Origin: Xanthobacteraceae bacterium
GTDB lineage: Bacteria > Pseudomonadota > Alphaproteobacteria > Rhizobiales > Xanthobacteraceae
Assembly (NCBI GenBank): GCA_030044035.1
Contig: JASHWN010000386.1
Coordinates: forward strand, 1 to 6,092
DNA: 6,092 nucleotides
Direction: 5' to 3'
The position numbers and the translations under genes are program-made. Below, one piece after another: positions 1 to 5,891 of the stretch (position 1 is its first letter; the number at the start of each line of letters is the position of its first letter). Under the pieces are notes generated by a model. It ran no database searches. It was not told the origin of the DNA and saw nothing but the letters and a program-made list of their open reading frames with translations.

Positions 1-376
1 GTTGCGCGCCAGCAAAGGGCGCATCATCAACATCGCCTCGATCCAATCCTTCATGCATGTGCGCACGCCCAATTCGCCCGCTTACACCACGTCGAAACAC
101 GGCGTGCTCGGTTTTACCCGCGCCTTGGCGGCGGAACTCGGCAGCGACGGCGTGCGCGTCAATGCCATCGGCCCCGGACTGATCGAGACGCCGCTCAACG
201 CCCAGGTGCGTGCCAACAATCCGGAGCTGGTGAAGATTTTTCTCGACCACACGCCGCTCGGTCGCGCCGGCAAGCCGGAGGATATCGTCGGACCAGCGAT
301 TTTCCTGGCGTCCGATTTGTCGGCCTATGTCACCGGGGCGATCGTGATGGCGGATGGCGGATACCGGGTCATTTGA
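1..376 (+). CDS. SDR-family oxidoreductase, C-terminal part (5' end outside window)
   Basis: This is the C-terminal 124 or so residues of a classical short-chain dehydrogenase/reductase, a soluble NAD(P)-dependent enzyme that oxidises alcohols or reduces ketones. Counting from the TTG codon at position 2, the catalytic Ser is S13 in NIASIQS and the YxxxK pair is Y28/K32 (YTTSK). NAIGPG near residue 54 is the usual N-A-x-x-PG motif after the active site, and the end (TGAIVMADGGYRVI) is the typical SDR C-terminus with the GG turn. The cofactor-binding GxxxGxG and the true start lie upstream of the window, so the TTG is not a credible start. The stop TGA is at 374-376. Substrate cannot be named: 3-oxoacyl reductases, gluconate 5-dehydrogenases and sugar dehydrogenases share all these motifs. 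The next gene begins 137 bp downstream and is functionally unrelated as far as can be seen. Confidence 0.9.
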   Translation, partial: LRASKGRIINIASIQSFMHVRTPNSPAYTTSKHGVLGFTRALAAELGSDGVRVNAIGPGLIETPLNAQVRANNPELVKIFLDHTPLGRAGKPEDIVGPAIFLASDLSAYVTGAIVMADGGYRVI

Positions 377-513
377 GCGCGTCAGCACGCCCTACACCAG
401 ATCAATAACGGAGACTCGGCCTCCGCGAAATCGAGGGAACTTTTCCTTCTTTCGGCGCGTTTAGGCGGCGCTGTTGCAAGACTGTGGCGTGACCGACTTC
501 AGCCCATCGAGAG

Positions 514-1617
514 ATGGGGTTGTTGATGGTGTGTGAATTCCGACAACTACTCAGGCGGACCGAGCCTTCGAGCCGGCACGCGCAAATCGTGCGGCGTCCG
601 CTGGCGACGTTGGCAGTAACTTGCTGCGCGGCGCTGGTCGCTACGATCGGCTATGCCGTGCGGCCGGCCGCACCGCAATCCGGACAAGCTGGTGGTCCAC
701 CAAACTACAACCCCTATCCGCCTGGCATTCTGCCGTCCGACTTGGACGCGGAGATCGCACGGGTTCAAGCCGAAATGCGAACCGTCTTCGGTCGATATCT
801 GGCGCAAGCGCAGGCCTTACCGCCGCTGACTTTCAGTAACACCCAGGGTGTCGGTAACCCTCCCACCATTGCCGGTTCTGGCTATGAGGCGCTGCGGATT
901 CTCGGTGGGCTCTTGAACTACGACCAGAGCATGTCGCCCCTGAGAAACGTGGCCTGCGCGTCCTGCCACATGCCGTACGCCGGCTTCAGCGGTCCGATTC
1001 CGTCCGTCAATCTGACGATGGTCGCTTATCCCGGAACATTCCACTTTCGGGCCGGCAAGCGGACTGCGCAACGCTACACCTACGCACCGCAATTCCCCCA
1101 ATTGCGTTTCAACGAGACGGACCAGGCGTTCATCGGCGGCGAGTTCTGGGATGCGCGCGCGACGGGGTACCGGCTGCAGAGCGCGGACGCCGAACAGGCC
1201 CAGCATCCGCCGGTCGACACCCAGGAAATGGGCTTCCCCGACACAGCGTGCATCGCGTGGCGGATTTCCCAAGCGCAGTACAAATCATTGTTCGAGCAGG
1301 TCTGGGGCCCGGATTTCGACATCAATTGGCCGGCCGATACCGAGCAAACCTGCGCCACTCCGGGAGGCAATTTCCCGACTGCCACGCCAATCGCGCTCAA
1401 TCGGAACGACCGCGCCAAGGCAAATGATATTTATGATCGCTGGGCGCAGTCGATCTCTGCCCTCGAACACACCGACGATGTCAGCCCCTTCTCATCGAAA
1501 TTCGATGCGTTTTTGGCGGGCAAAGCGAGCCTGACACCGGACGAGATGGCCGGCTATAAGCTGTTCGCCCTGCGCTCCGTCGATCTGCGGTGTCGCCCCG
1601 CTGCCCTCGCCGCATAA
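514..1617 (+). CDS. Truncated di-haem cytochrome c peroxidase (MauG/CcpA-like), second haem site missing
   Basis: The 367-residue product resembles the N-terminal two thirds of periplasmic di-haem cytochrome c peroxidases, which reduce hydrogen peroxide with electrons from c-type cytochromes. A hydrophobic stretch at about residues 30-48 would act as signal peptide or membrane anchor. Residues 64-74 carry the NYNPYPPGILP motif. The first haem site is CASCH, C148-C151-H152. Later segments (CIAWRISQ, then IYDRWAQSISALEH and FDAFLAGKASLTPDEMAGYKLF) match the family pattern that leads directly into the second CxxCH. Here, however, F351 is followed by 16 unrelated residues and a TAA, and neither other frame supplies a CxxCH. 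The C-terminal haem domain is therefore absent, probably by deletion, and peroxidase activity is unlikely. Start: ATG 514 gives the longest product; ATG 526 has a better-spaced G-rich Shine-Dalgarno (516-519) and keeps the export signal. It is probably co-oriented with, and formerly coexpressed with, the fibronectin-like gene 65 bp downstream. Confidence 0.8.
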   Translation: MGLLMVCEFRQLLRRTEPSSRHAQIVRRPLATLAVTCCAALVATIGYAVRPAAPQSGQAGGPPNYNPYPPGILPSDLDAEIARVQAEMRTVFGRYLAQAQALPPLTFSNTQGVGNPPTIAGSGYEALRILGGLLNYDQSMSPLRNVACASCHMPYAGFSGPIPSVNLTMVAYPGTFHFRAGKRTAQRYTYAPQFPQLRFNETDQAFIGGEFWDARATGYRLQSADAEQAQHPPVDTQEMGFPDTACIAWRISQAQYKSLFEQVWGPDFDINWPADTEQTCATPGGNFPTATPIALNRNDRAKANDIYDRWAQSISALEHTDDVSPFSSKFDAFLAGKASLTPDEMAGYKLFALRSVDLRCRPAALAA

Positions 1618-1682
1618 AATTCCATAGCAGGAAATGCTGTAAGGCCGGTGACTTGCAAACGCAGCAGATCGAGGTCGAACCC

Positions 1683-2066
1683 GTGGACAAGCTGCTGCTC
1701 CAACTGGCGATCACCGCAGCTTTTGTCAGTCTCCTGTTCCCGGAGCCGACCATCGCCCAGAACTACACTCCATATCAGCCCGGTGGCGTTCTTCCTCCGG
1801 CAAAGCGAGCCGAGCGTGTTGAGATCGTCCAAGGGCCGGCGCTCGAATTGGCGCGCGACGGTCTCGCCATTATCCGATGGACCACCAACAACCCCGGAGG
1901 ATCGGACGAGCATTTCGCCGTCATTCATTACGGCACGGAGCCAACGAACCTGAGCCAGACGGCGCAGTCTCCCGTCCGGCTCAACCGGGACCATGCGCAG
2001 ACGATCTTCCGCGTCCGCCTGGACGGCCTCAAGCCGCAGACGACCTATTATACCAAGCGCAATTAA
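1683..2066 (+). CDS. Secreted fibronectin-III / purple-acid-phosphatase-N-like protein, 5' part of a split gene
   Basis: The reading frame from GTG 1683 gives 127 residues; GAGG at 1671-1674, 8 nt upstream, supports this start over an ATG at 1590 that lies inside the preceding gene and adds a charged, non-signal-like leader. Residues 4-19 are hydrophobic and the context TIA-Q (23-26) suggests signal peptidase cleavage near residue 25, so export to the periplasm or beyond. The mature part opens with NYTPYQPGGVLP (27-38), then a beta-rich domain with IIRWTTNNPGG, FAVIHYGTEP and VRLDGLKPQTTYY, the pattern of fibronectin-III or purple acid phosphatase N-terminal domains. There is no metallophosphatase domain, so enzyme activity is not indicated; a binding or structural role is only a guess. 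The frame ends abnormally: after TTYY it runs into an inserted repeat element and adds only TKRN before TAA 2064-2066. The missing last strand lies at 2204-2314. Confidence 0.75.
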   Translation: MDKLLLQLAITAAFVSLLFPEPTIAQNYTPYQPGGVLPPAKRAERVEIVQGPALELARDGLAIIRWTTNNPGGSDEHFAVIHYGTEPTNLSQTAQSPVRLNRDHAQTIFRVRLDGLKPQTTYYTKRN

Positions 2067-2203
2067 TGTTGACCGTCATCCTGAGGTGGCCGCGAAGCGG
2101 CCCTCGAAGGATACGGCCGAGGACTCACGGGCCGTCGCCCTTCGAGGCTCGCTTCGCTCGCACCTCAGGGTGACGGATATGAGTCAGCAATAAGAGCCGT
2201 TGA
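2051..2203. mobile_element. MITE/REP-doublet-like insertion with TATTA target duplication
   Basis: About 153 bp interrupt the fibronectin-like gene. The direct repeats TATTA at 2046-2050 and 2204-2208 flank it exactly, and deleting the element plus one TATTA restores the gene's reading frame. The core (2073-2176) is a double palindrome; the outer 22 bp (left) and 27 bp (right) show no convincing terminal inverted repeats to each other. It codes for no protein and so would be a non-autonomous element moved by an enzyme encoded elsewhere. The 5-bp duplication could partly reflect the TAT TAT TAC tyrosine codons of the target, so the exact edges carry an uncertainty of a few bases. The hairpin could also stop transcription from either side, since it lies close to the convergent gene ends at 2314 and 2318. 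Confidence 0.7.
2073..2176. repeat. Double palindrome (long hairpin) core of the inserted element
   Basis: The outer arms 2073-2088 (CCGTCATCCTGAGGTG) and 2161-2176 pair at 15 of 16 positions, and the inner arms 2102-2118 and 2130-2147 (CCTCGAAGG against CCTTCGAGG, GGCC ends) pair over most of their length, leaving a loop of about 11 nt at 2119-2129. Between them, 2089-2101 (GCCGC-GAA-GCGGC) is a perfect small hairpin and its partner 2148-2160 shares the GCGAAGCG core. Each half (2073-2116 and 2132-2176) is also a palindrome by itself, so the element can fold as one long hairpin or as two side by side. From memory this is a dispersed intergenic repeat family of Bradyrhizobium-like genomes; that is not tested here. 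Confidence 0.85.
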
Positions 2204-2314
2204 TATTACTACACGGTGACTTCGATGGGCAGCGACGGCGTCAGCGACGGCGAGCAAAGTCCCGTCAACCAGTTCACCACACCAGGTCTCGGCGAACGGA
2301 CGCAATCGCCCTAG
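2204..2314 (+). pseudogene. Detached 3' end of the fibronectin-III-like gene
   Basis: Reading from TAT 2204 gives YYYTVTSMGSDGVSDGEQSP followed by VNQFTTPGLGERTQSP and TAG at 2312-2314. This is the expected final beta strand and tail of the domain that breaks off at TTYY (residue 123) upstream. Joining 2050 directly to 2209 (one TATTA copy) produces an uninterrupted 157-residue protein reading PQTTYYYTVTSMGSDG across the join. In its present position the piece has an in-frame TGA at 2201-2203 immediately upstream and no start codon or ribosome binding site at its head, so it should not be translated as part of the secreted protein. The ancestral stop lies 3 bp from the stop of the convergent glycosyltransferase gene, as expected of a natural gene end. 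Confidence 0.8.
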
Positions 2315-2317
2315 CAC

Positions 2318-3163
2318 TCAGCGCACGGGCGACGGGTTTGCCATCTCATCACGCAACGCCGACAGGCCTTTGCTCGCCACAATCCGATCGCTAGCCAAAA
2401 CTTCGTCAAGCCGGCGCTCGTTGTCAGACAAGCGCGCGCGGTCGGCATCCTTATGCCACAGATGCAGCACGCCGGTGGCGTAGCGGCCGTCCTTGCGATG
2501 GACGCCGGCGCGGATGAGCCGCACGAACAGATCGGAATCTTCGCGGCCCCAGCCGGCAAAGAAGCCGTCGAAGCCGTCGACGGCAACGAGATCGGTGCGC
2601 CACATGGCGATATTGGCGCCGCGGGCGCCGCGCCAGGCGCGCGCCTGCGCTTTGCGCAGGCGACCGAGCGGCAGCGCAACGAGCGGCGCCAGCCGATTGA
2701 TGCCGCCGCTGCGCCGCGCTGCCAGCCACTGCGCCATCGTCCAGGCTTCGGCAGTTAAGTTTTTGCCGAGCACGCGCTCCGTCAGCTCGCGCGACAACAG
2801 AACCCGGTTGCCGGTGACGAACCAGCCGGGCTCGGCGAGCGCCCGATGCGCGGCGACGAAATCGCCGCGCGCCAAACAGTCGCCGTCGAGAAAAATGCAA
2901 TAGACGCCATCCGCCGCCAGAATGGCGCGGTTGCGGATTTCGGCGAGACGGAAGCCGTCATCGGGATGCCAGACGTGGACGACGCGCCGGCCAATGCGTC
3001 CGTGCCAAGGCTTCACGACCGCAGCGGTATCCGGCCGCGAGCCGTCGTCGGCCACCAGCACTTCGAAATCGCCGTCGCTTTGCCGTGCCAGCGAGCGCAG
3101 CACGGCATCGAGCGCATCCGGCCGGTTGTAGGTCGAGACGATCACGGAGATGAGATCGGTCAC
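2318..3163 (-). CDS. Family 2 glycosyltransferase (GT-A fold), probable LPS core or surface glycan enzyme
   Basis: The 281-residue product is a cytoplasmic or membrane-associated inverting glycosyltransferase using a nucleotide sugar. In order: SVIVSTYNRP (residues 6-15), the first GT2 strand; VADDGS (37-42); the metal-binding DxD as FLDGDC (D93-D95); and GWGREDSDLF (204-213), the galactosyltransferase-C-type motif whose E/D residues usually supply the catalytic base and acceptor contacts. The length is normal for a single-domain GT2 and no transmembrane segment is obvious. The start is GTG at 3161-3163; no in-frame ATG is available between it and the hldE stop, and its ribosome binding site is weak. 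It follows hldE by 49 bp on the same strand, which suggests cotranscription with the heptose genes and a role in adding a core or O-chain sugar. Donor and acceptor cannot be read from the sequence. Its stop (TGA) lies 3 bp from the ancestral stop of the convergent fibronectin-like gene. Confidence 0.9.
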   Translation of the reverse strand: MTDLISVIVSTYNRPDALDAVLRSLARQSDGDFEVLVADDGSRPDTAAVVKPWHGRIGRRVVHVWHPDDGFRLAEIRNRAILAADGVYCIFLDGDCLARGDFVAAHRALAEPGWFVTGNRVLLSRELTERVLGKNLTAEAWTMAQWLAARRSGGINRLAPLVALPLGRLRKAQARAWRGARGANIAMWRTDLVAVDGFDGFFAGWGREDSDLFVRLIRAGVHRKDGRYATGVLHLWHKDADRARLSDNERRLDEVLASDRIVASKGLSALRDEMANPSPVR

Positions 3164-3212
3164 GATCGCAATCTCGTCATGGGCGGCTGCGCCGACGTAA
3201 TCCCGGCCGGCG

Positions 3213-4709
3213 TTACGAGGCGGATTTGCCGGCGCGCAGGCCCGGTTCGGCGGCGCGGCGCACGATGTTGGTGGTCGAATGTCCCGGCACCAGCTCGACC
3301 AGAACGACCTGGCCGCCGGCGGCTTCGACCACGTCGTGGCCGACGACTTCCTCGCGCGCGTAATCGGCGCCTTTGACCAGCACGTTCGGCCGCACTTCCT
3401 TGATCAGCTCAAGCGGCGTGTCCTGTTCGAACACCACGACGAGATCGACCGCTTCGAGCGCGGCCAAAACCTCGGCGCGGCCTTCGGCCGGATTGATCGG
3501 CCGCCCCTGCCCTTTCAGGCGCCGGGTCGAGGCGTCGCTGTTCAGGCCGACGATCAGCACGTCGCAGGTCGCGCGCGCTTCGGTCAACAGCCGGATATGG
3601 CCGCGATGGAGGAGATCGAAGCAGCCGTTGGTGAAGCCGACGCGCATGCCGCGCCGGCGCCATTCGGAAAGCCGCTCGCCGAGCACCGACCAGTCGAACA
3701 CGATCTTGTCCTCGACCGCGAGCGAAGCAGCCGGCAGGATGCGGTGGCGCAATTCGGCAAGCGACACCGTCGCGGTGCCGCGCTTGCCGACCACCACCGC
3801 GGCCGCCGCATTGGCGGCGCGCATCGCCGCCTCGAACGGCGTGCGCATGGCGAGCAGCACCGCCATCACGGCCGCGACCGTATCGCCGGCGCCCGATACG
3901 TCGCGCACCTTGACCGGATAGGCCGGCACATGGACCGGCGGCTCGCCCTCGACGTGCAGTGTCATGCCCGCCTCGCTGCGGGTGACCAGCACCGCCTCGC
4001 AGCCGAGATTTTGCGCGAGTTCGGCAGCCGCTGCCGCGACCTCCGCTTCGCTCGTCACCGGCCGATGCACCGCGGCGGCAAGCTCTCTGCGGTTCGGCGT
4101 GATCAGGCTCGCGCCGCGATAGAGCGTGTAATCGTGCCCCTTCGGGTCGACCACCACCGGCTTGCCGAGCGCGCGGGCGGCATCGATCACGGCGCGGATG
4201 ACCTGCGGCGTCAGCACGCCCTTGGCGTAATCCGACAGCACCACGGCGCCGACCTGCGGCAGCGCCGCTTGCGCATAGGCGATCAGCTCCGCCTCGCTTT
4301 GTGCGCTGGCCGGCGCCGCGGTCTCCCAGTCGGCGCGCATCAGGTGGGTCGAATGATGCTCGGAGACGAAGCGCACCTTCCGCGTGGTCTGCCGCGCGCG
4401 GTCGATGACGAGATCGGGCACGATGCCGCCATCTTGCTTGCCAAGCACATTGGTCAAGATGAGCCCGGCCTCGTCATTGCCGATCAGCGCCACGAAGATG
4501 CAGCGCGCGCCCAAAGCAGCGATGTTGCGCGCCACGTTGCCGGCGCCGCCGATGCCGATTTCGCTGTGCCGCACCGCCAGAACCGGCGTCGGCGCTTCCG
4601 GCGAAATGCGGTCGACTTCGCCATAGACGAAATCGTCGAGCATCAGGTCGCCGATGCAGAGCACGCTCTGCTGGGCGATGAGCTTGAGCGCTTCCTCGAA
4701 ATCGAACAT
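3213..4709 (-). CDS. hldE: Bifunctional D-glycero-beta-D-manno-heptose-7-phosphate kinase / heptose 1-phosphate adenylyltransferase HldE
   Basis: HldE (RfaE) carries out two steps towards ADP-heptose for lipopolysaccharide inner core: it phosphorylates heptose 7-phosphate at C1 and, after GmhB removes the 7-phosphate, joins heptose 1-phosphate to AMP. The 498 residues contain both domains. The N-terminal PfkB/ribokinase domain (about 1-330) has the sugar-binding [11 protein letters not shown] (52-62) and the catalytic DVSGAGDT (270-277, general base D276). The C-terminal cytidylyltransferase-like domain (about 355-488) has [11 protein letters not shown] (361-371, HxGH at 368-371), GRPI (402-405) and HSTTNIV (477-483). 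All key residues are present and the length is close to the roughly 480 residues usual for the fused enzyme. ATG 4707-4709 is preceded by a GGGGA about 10 nt upstream. It lies 31 bp after hldD, consistent with one operon. Confidence 0.97.
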   Translation of the reverse strand: MFDFEEALKLIAQQSVLCIGDLMLDDFVYGEVDRISPEAPTPVLAVRHSEIGIGGAGNVARNIAALGARCIFVALIGNDEAGLILTNVLGKQDGGIVPDLVIDRARQTTRKVRFVSEHHSTHLMRADWETAAPASAQSEAELIAYAQAALPQVGAVVLSDYAKGVLTPQVIRAVIDAARALGKPVVVDPKGHDYTLYRGASLITPNRRELAAAVHRPVTSEAEVAAAAAELAQNLGCEAVLVTRSEAGMTLHVEGEPPVHVPAYPVKVRDVSGAGDTVAAVMAVLLAMRTPFEAAMRAANAAAAVVVGKRGTATVSLAELRHRILPAASLAVEDKIVFDWSVLGERLSEWRRRGMRVGFTNGCFDLLHRGHIRLLTEARATCDVLIVGLNSDASTRRLKGQGRPINPAEGRAEVLAALEAVDLVVVFEQDTPLELIKEVRPNVLVKGADYAREEVVGHDVVEAAGGQVVLVELVPGHSTTNIVRRAAEPGLRAGKSAS

Positions 4710-4740
4710 GCGTTGCGCAGATCCCCGTGCGGCTTTTGAC

Positions 4741-5724
4741 TCAGCGATAGCGATCCTGACGGTCGAGATACTGCGTCACGTAGCGGCGCACCGCGTCCTC
4801 GAGCGCGGTGAAGTCGGCATTATAGCCGGCGCGCCGCAGATTTTCCGTCTCGGCTTGGGTGAAATATTGATAGCTGCCGCGGATCGCGTCCGGCATGTCG
4901 ATGTATTCGATAGCGGGCGCGCGGCCGAGCGCGGCGAACAGAGCGGTGATCAGGTCGCGAAAGCTGCGCGCCTTGCCGGTGCCGACGTTGAACAGGCCGC
5001 ACACCGTCGGCGTGTCGATCAGCCAGCGCACCACGGCCACCGCATCGTCCACATAGATGAAATCGCGCTTCTGCTCGCCGTCGCCGATGCCGGGCCGATA
5101 CGACTTGAACAGCCGCACCGGCTTGCCGGCCTTGGCGTCGTCGAACCGCTTGGCGACGAGACTCATCATCTCGCCTTTGTGGTATTCGTTGGGGCCGTAG
5201 ACGTTGAAGAACTTCAGCCCGGCCCATTGCGGCGGCAGGGTTTTGTCGGCCCGCGCGGCGCGGTCGAGAACGACGAGGTCGAACAGATGCTTGCTCCAAC
5301 CGTAAAGATTCATCGGCCTGAGCCGCTTGAGCGCGGCGAGCGAGCATTCGTCGGAAAACCCGAAGCTGCCGTCGCCGTAGGTGGCGGCCGATGAGGCATA
5401 GATGAATGGCGTGCGATGCGCCGCGCACCAGTCGAGCAGGCGCAGCGAGAACCGGAAATTGTTTTCGATGACGGCGTCCGCGTCGGTCGCGGCGGTGGAG
5501 GAAATGGCGCCGAGATGCACCACGGCATCGAGCTTGCGGCCGTCGAGCCAGCCGATCAGTTCCTCCGGCGGCACGACGTCGGCGACCTGGCGGCTGCCGA
5601 GATTGCGCCATTTGCCGTCGCTGCCGAGGCTGTCGTTGACCACGATATCGGCGCGGCCGGCCTCGTTGAGGCTTGCGACCACGTTCGATCCGATGAAGCC
5701 GGCCCCGCCGGTAACGAGTAGCAT
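4741..5724 (-). CDS. hldD: ADP-L-glycero-D-manno-heptose 6-epimerase HldD
   Basis: HldD (RfaD/WaaD) converts ADP-D-glycero-D-manno-heptose into the L-glycero form used by heptosyltransferases; it is a soluble NADP-dependent extended SDR enzyme. The 327-residue product begins with the nucleotide-binding [10 protein letters not shown] (5-14), has the catalytic Ser region SSAATYG (111-117), the YxxxK pair Y141/K145 (YGWSK) and [11 protein letters not shown] (174-184), where K183 corresponds to the second catalytic lysine of this family. The family is usually about 310-330 residues, so the gene is full length. Start ATG 5722-5724 begins directly with the Rossmann strand MLLVTGG; its Shine-Dalgarno is weak. 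It is the first gene of the leftward hldD-hldE-glycosyltransferase run and is divergent from waaF. Confidence 0.96.
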   Translation of the reverse strand: MLLVTGGAGFIGSNVVASLNEAGRADIVVNDSLGSDGKWRNLGSRQVADVVPPEELIGWLDGRKLDAVVHLGAISSTAATDADAVIENNFRFSLRLLDWCAAHRTPFIYASSAATYGDGSFGFSDECSLAALKRLRPMNLYGWSKHLFDLVVLDRAARADKTLPPQWAGLKFFNVYGPNEYHKGEMMSLVAKRFDDAKAGKPVRLFKSYRPGIGDGEQKRDFIYVDDAVAVVRWLIDTPTVCGLFNVGTGKARSFRDLITALFAALGRAPAIEYIDMPDAIRGSYQYFTQAETENLRRAGYNADFTALEDAVRRYVTQYLDRQDRYR

Positions 5725-5886
5725 CGACGCCGCTAAACCGTTTCGAGTTGGCTCGGCATTGCGCCGGCTCGAACGTTCCTTTGCCCGACTCTACACTGCC
5801 GGACAACACTGGACAGTTACCGTAGAGCGCGCCAACGGGCCCAAGGCAATGGCAATAAAGTGAATAATAATTCATATTTTAAACAT
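5725..5886. promoter_or_regulatory. Divergent hldD/waaF intergenic region
   Basis: This 162-bp gap must contain, or lie next to, promoters for both the leftward hldD operon and rightward waaF. Most of it is GC-rich like the genes, but about 5847-5891 is strikingly AT-rich. A TATTTT at 5875-5880 is a possible -10 for waaF, with no convincing TTGACA-like -35 at the right distance. I could not pick a clear sigma-70 promoter for hldD. Assignment as a regulatory region rests mainly on gene orientation and base composition. Confidence 0.5.
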
Positions 5887-5891
5887 ATGAA
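5871..5891. repeat. Perfect 7-bp inverted repeat over the waaF start codon
   Basis: TTCATAT (5871-5877) and ATATGAA (5885-5891) are exact reverse complements separated by 7 nt (TTTAAAC). The right arm includes the proposed waaF ATG at 5887-5889. A second short dyad, TGAAT-AATA-ATTCA at 5861-5874, abuts and shares bases with it. Such a symmetric AT-rich site could be an operator for a dimeric regulator, or simply a consequence of base composition. Confidence 0.45.

Noticed and set aside
377..513. Possible terminator or promoter between the SDR and peroxidase genes
   Set aside because: Only very short dyads near a T-rich stretch (about 430-455) and no recognisable -35/-10 pair; too weak to annotate.
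1590..1682. Upstream ATG start for the fibronectin-like gene
   Set aside because: It begins inside the peroxidase frame and adds about 31 charged residues before the signal peptide; GTG 1683 has a GAGG at good spacing and starts directly with a signal sequence.
1567..1682. Simple frameshift hiding the second haem motif of the peroxidase
   Set aside because: I read all three plus frames after AGYKLF and found no CxxCH or family C-terminal segment, so a single-base frameshift does not explain the ending.
2230..2253. Two tandem 12-bp units (CAGCGACGGCGT/A)
   Set aside because: They encode the loop SDGVSDGE of the fibronectin-like domain and consist of only two copies, so this is ordinary coding redundancy.
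3164..3212. Short reading frame (ATG overlapping the GTG start of the glycosyltransferase) as a leader peptide
   Set aside because: It would encode about six residues with no regulatory hairpin or conserved context visible.
2451..3376. Several plus- and minus-strand frames overlapping the glycosyltransferase gene
   Set aside because: Arg/Ala-rich shadows; only the 2318-3163 minus frame contains ordered GT2 motifs.
3279..4739. 486-residue open frame on the plus strand opposite hldE
   Set aside because: It is an exact antisense of a clearly functional hldE, is rich in His/Arg/Gln/Asp as expected from the complement of GC-rich codons, and shows no motif or ribosome binding site.
4654..5394. 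246-residue plus-strand frame across hldE/hldD
   Set aside because: Antisense shadow of two well-supported genes with no recognisable domain.
4820..5875. 351-residue open frame on the minus strand overlapping hldD in another frame
   Set aside because: Very arginine-rich shadow frame of hldD; the Rossmann and YxxxK motifs are in the 4741-5724 frame.
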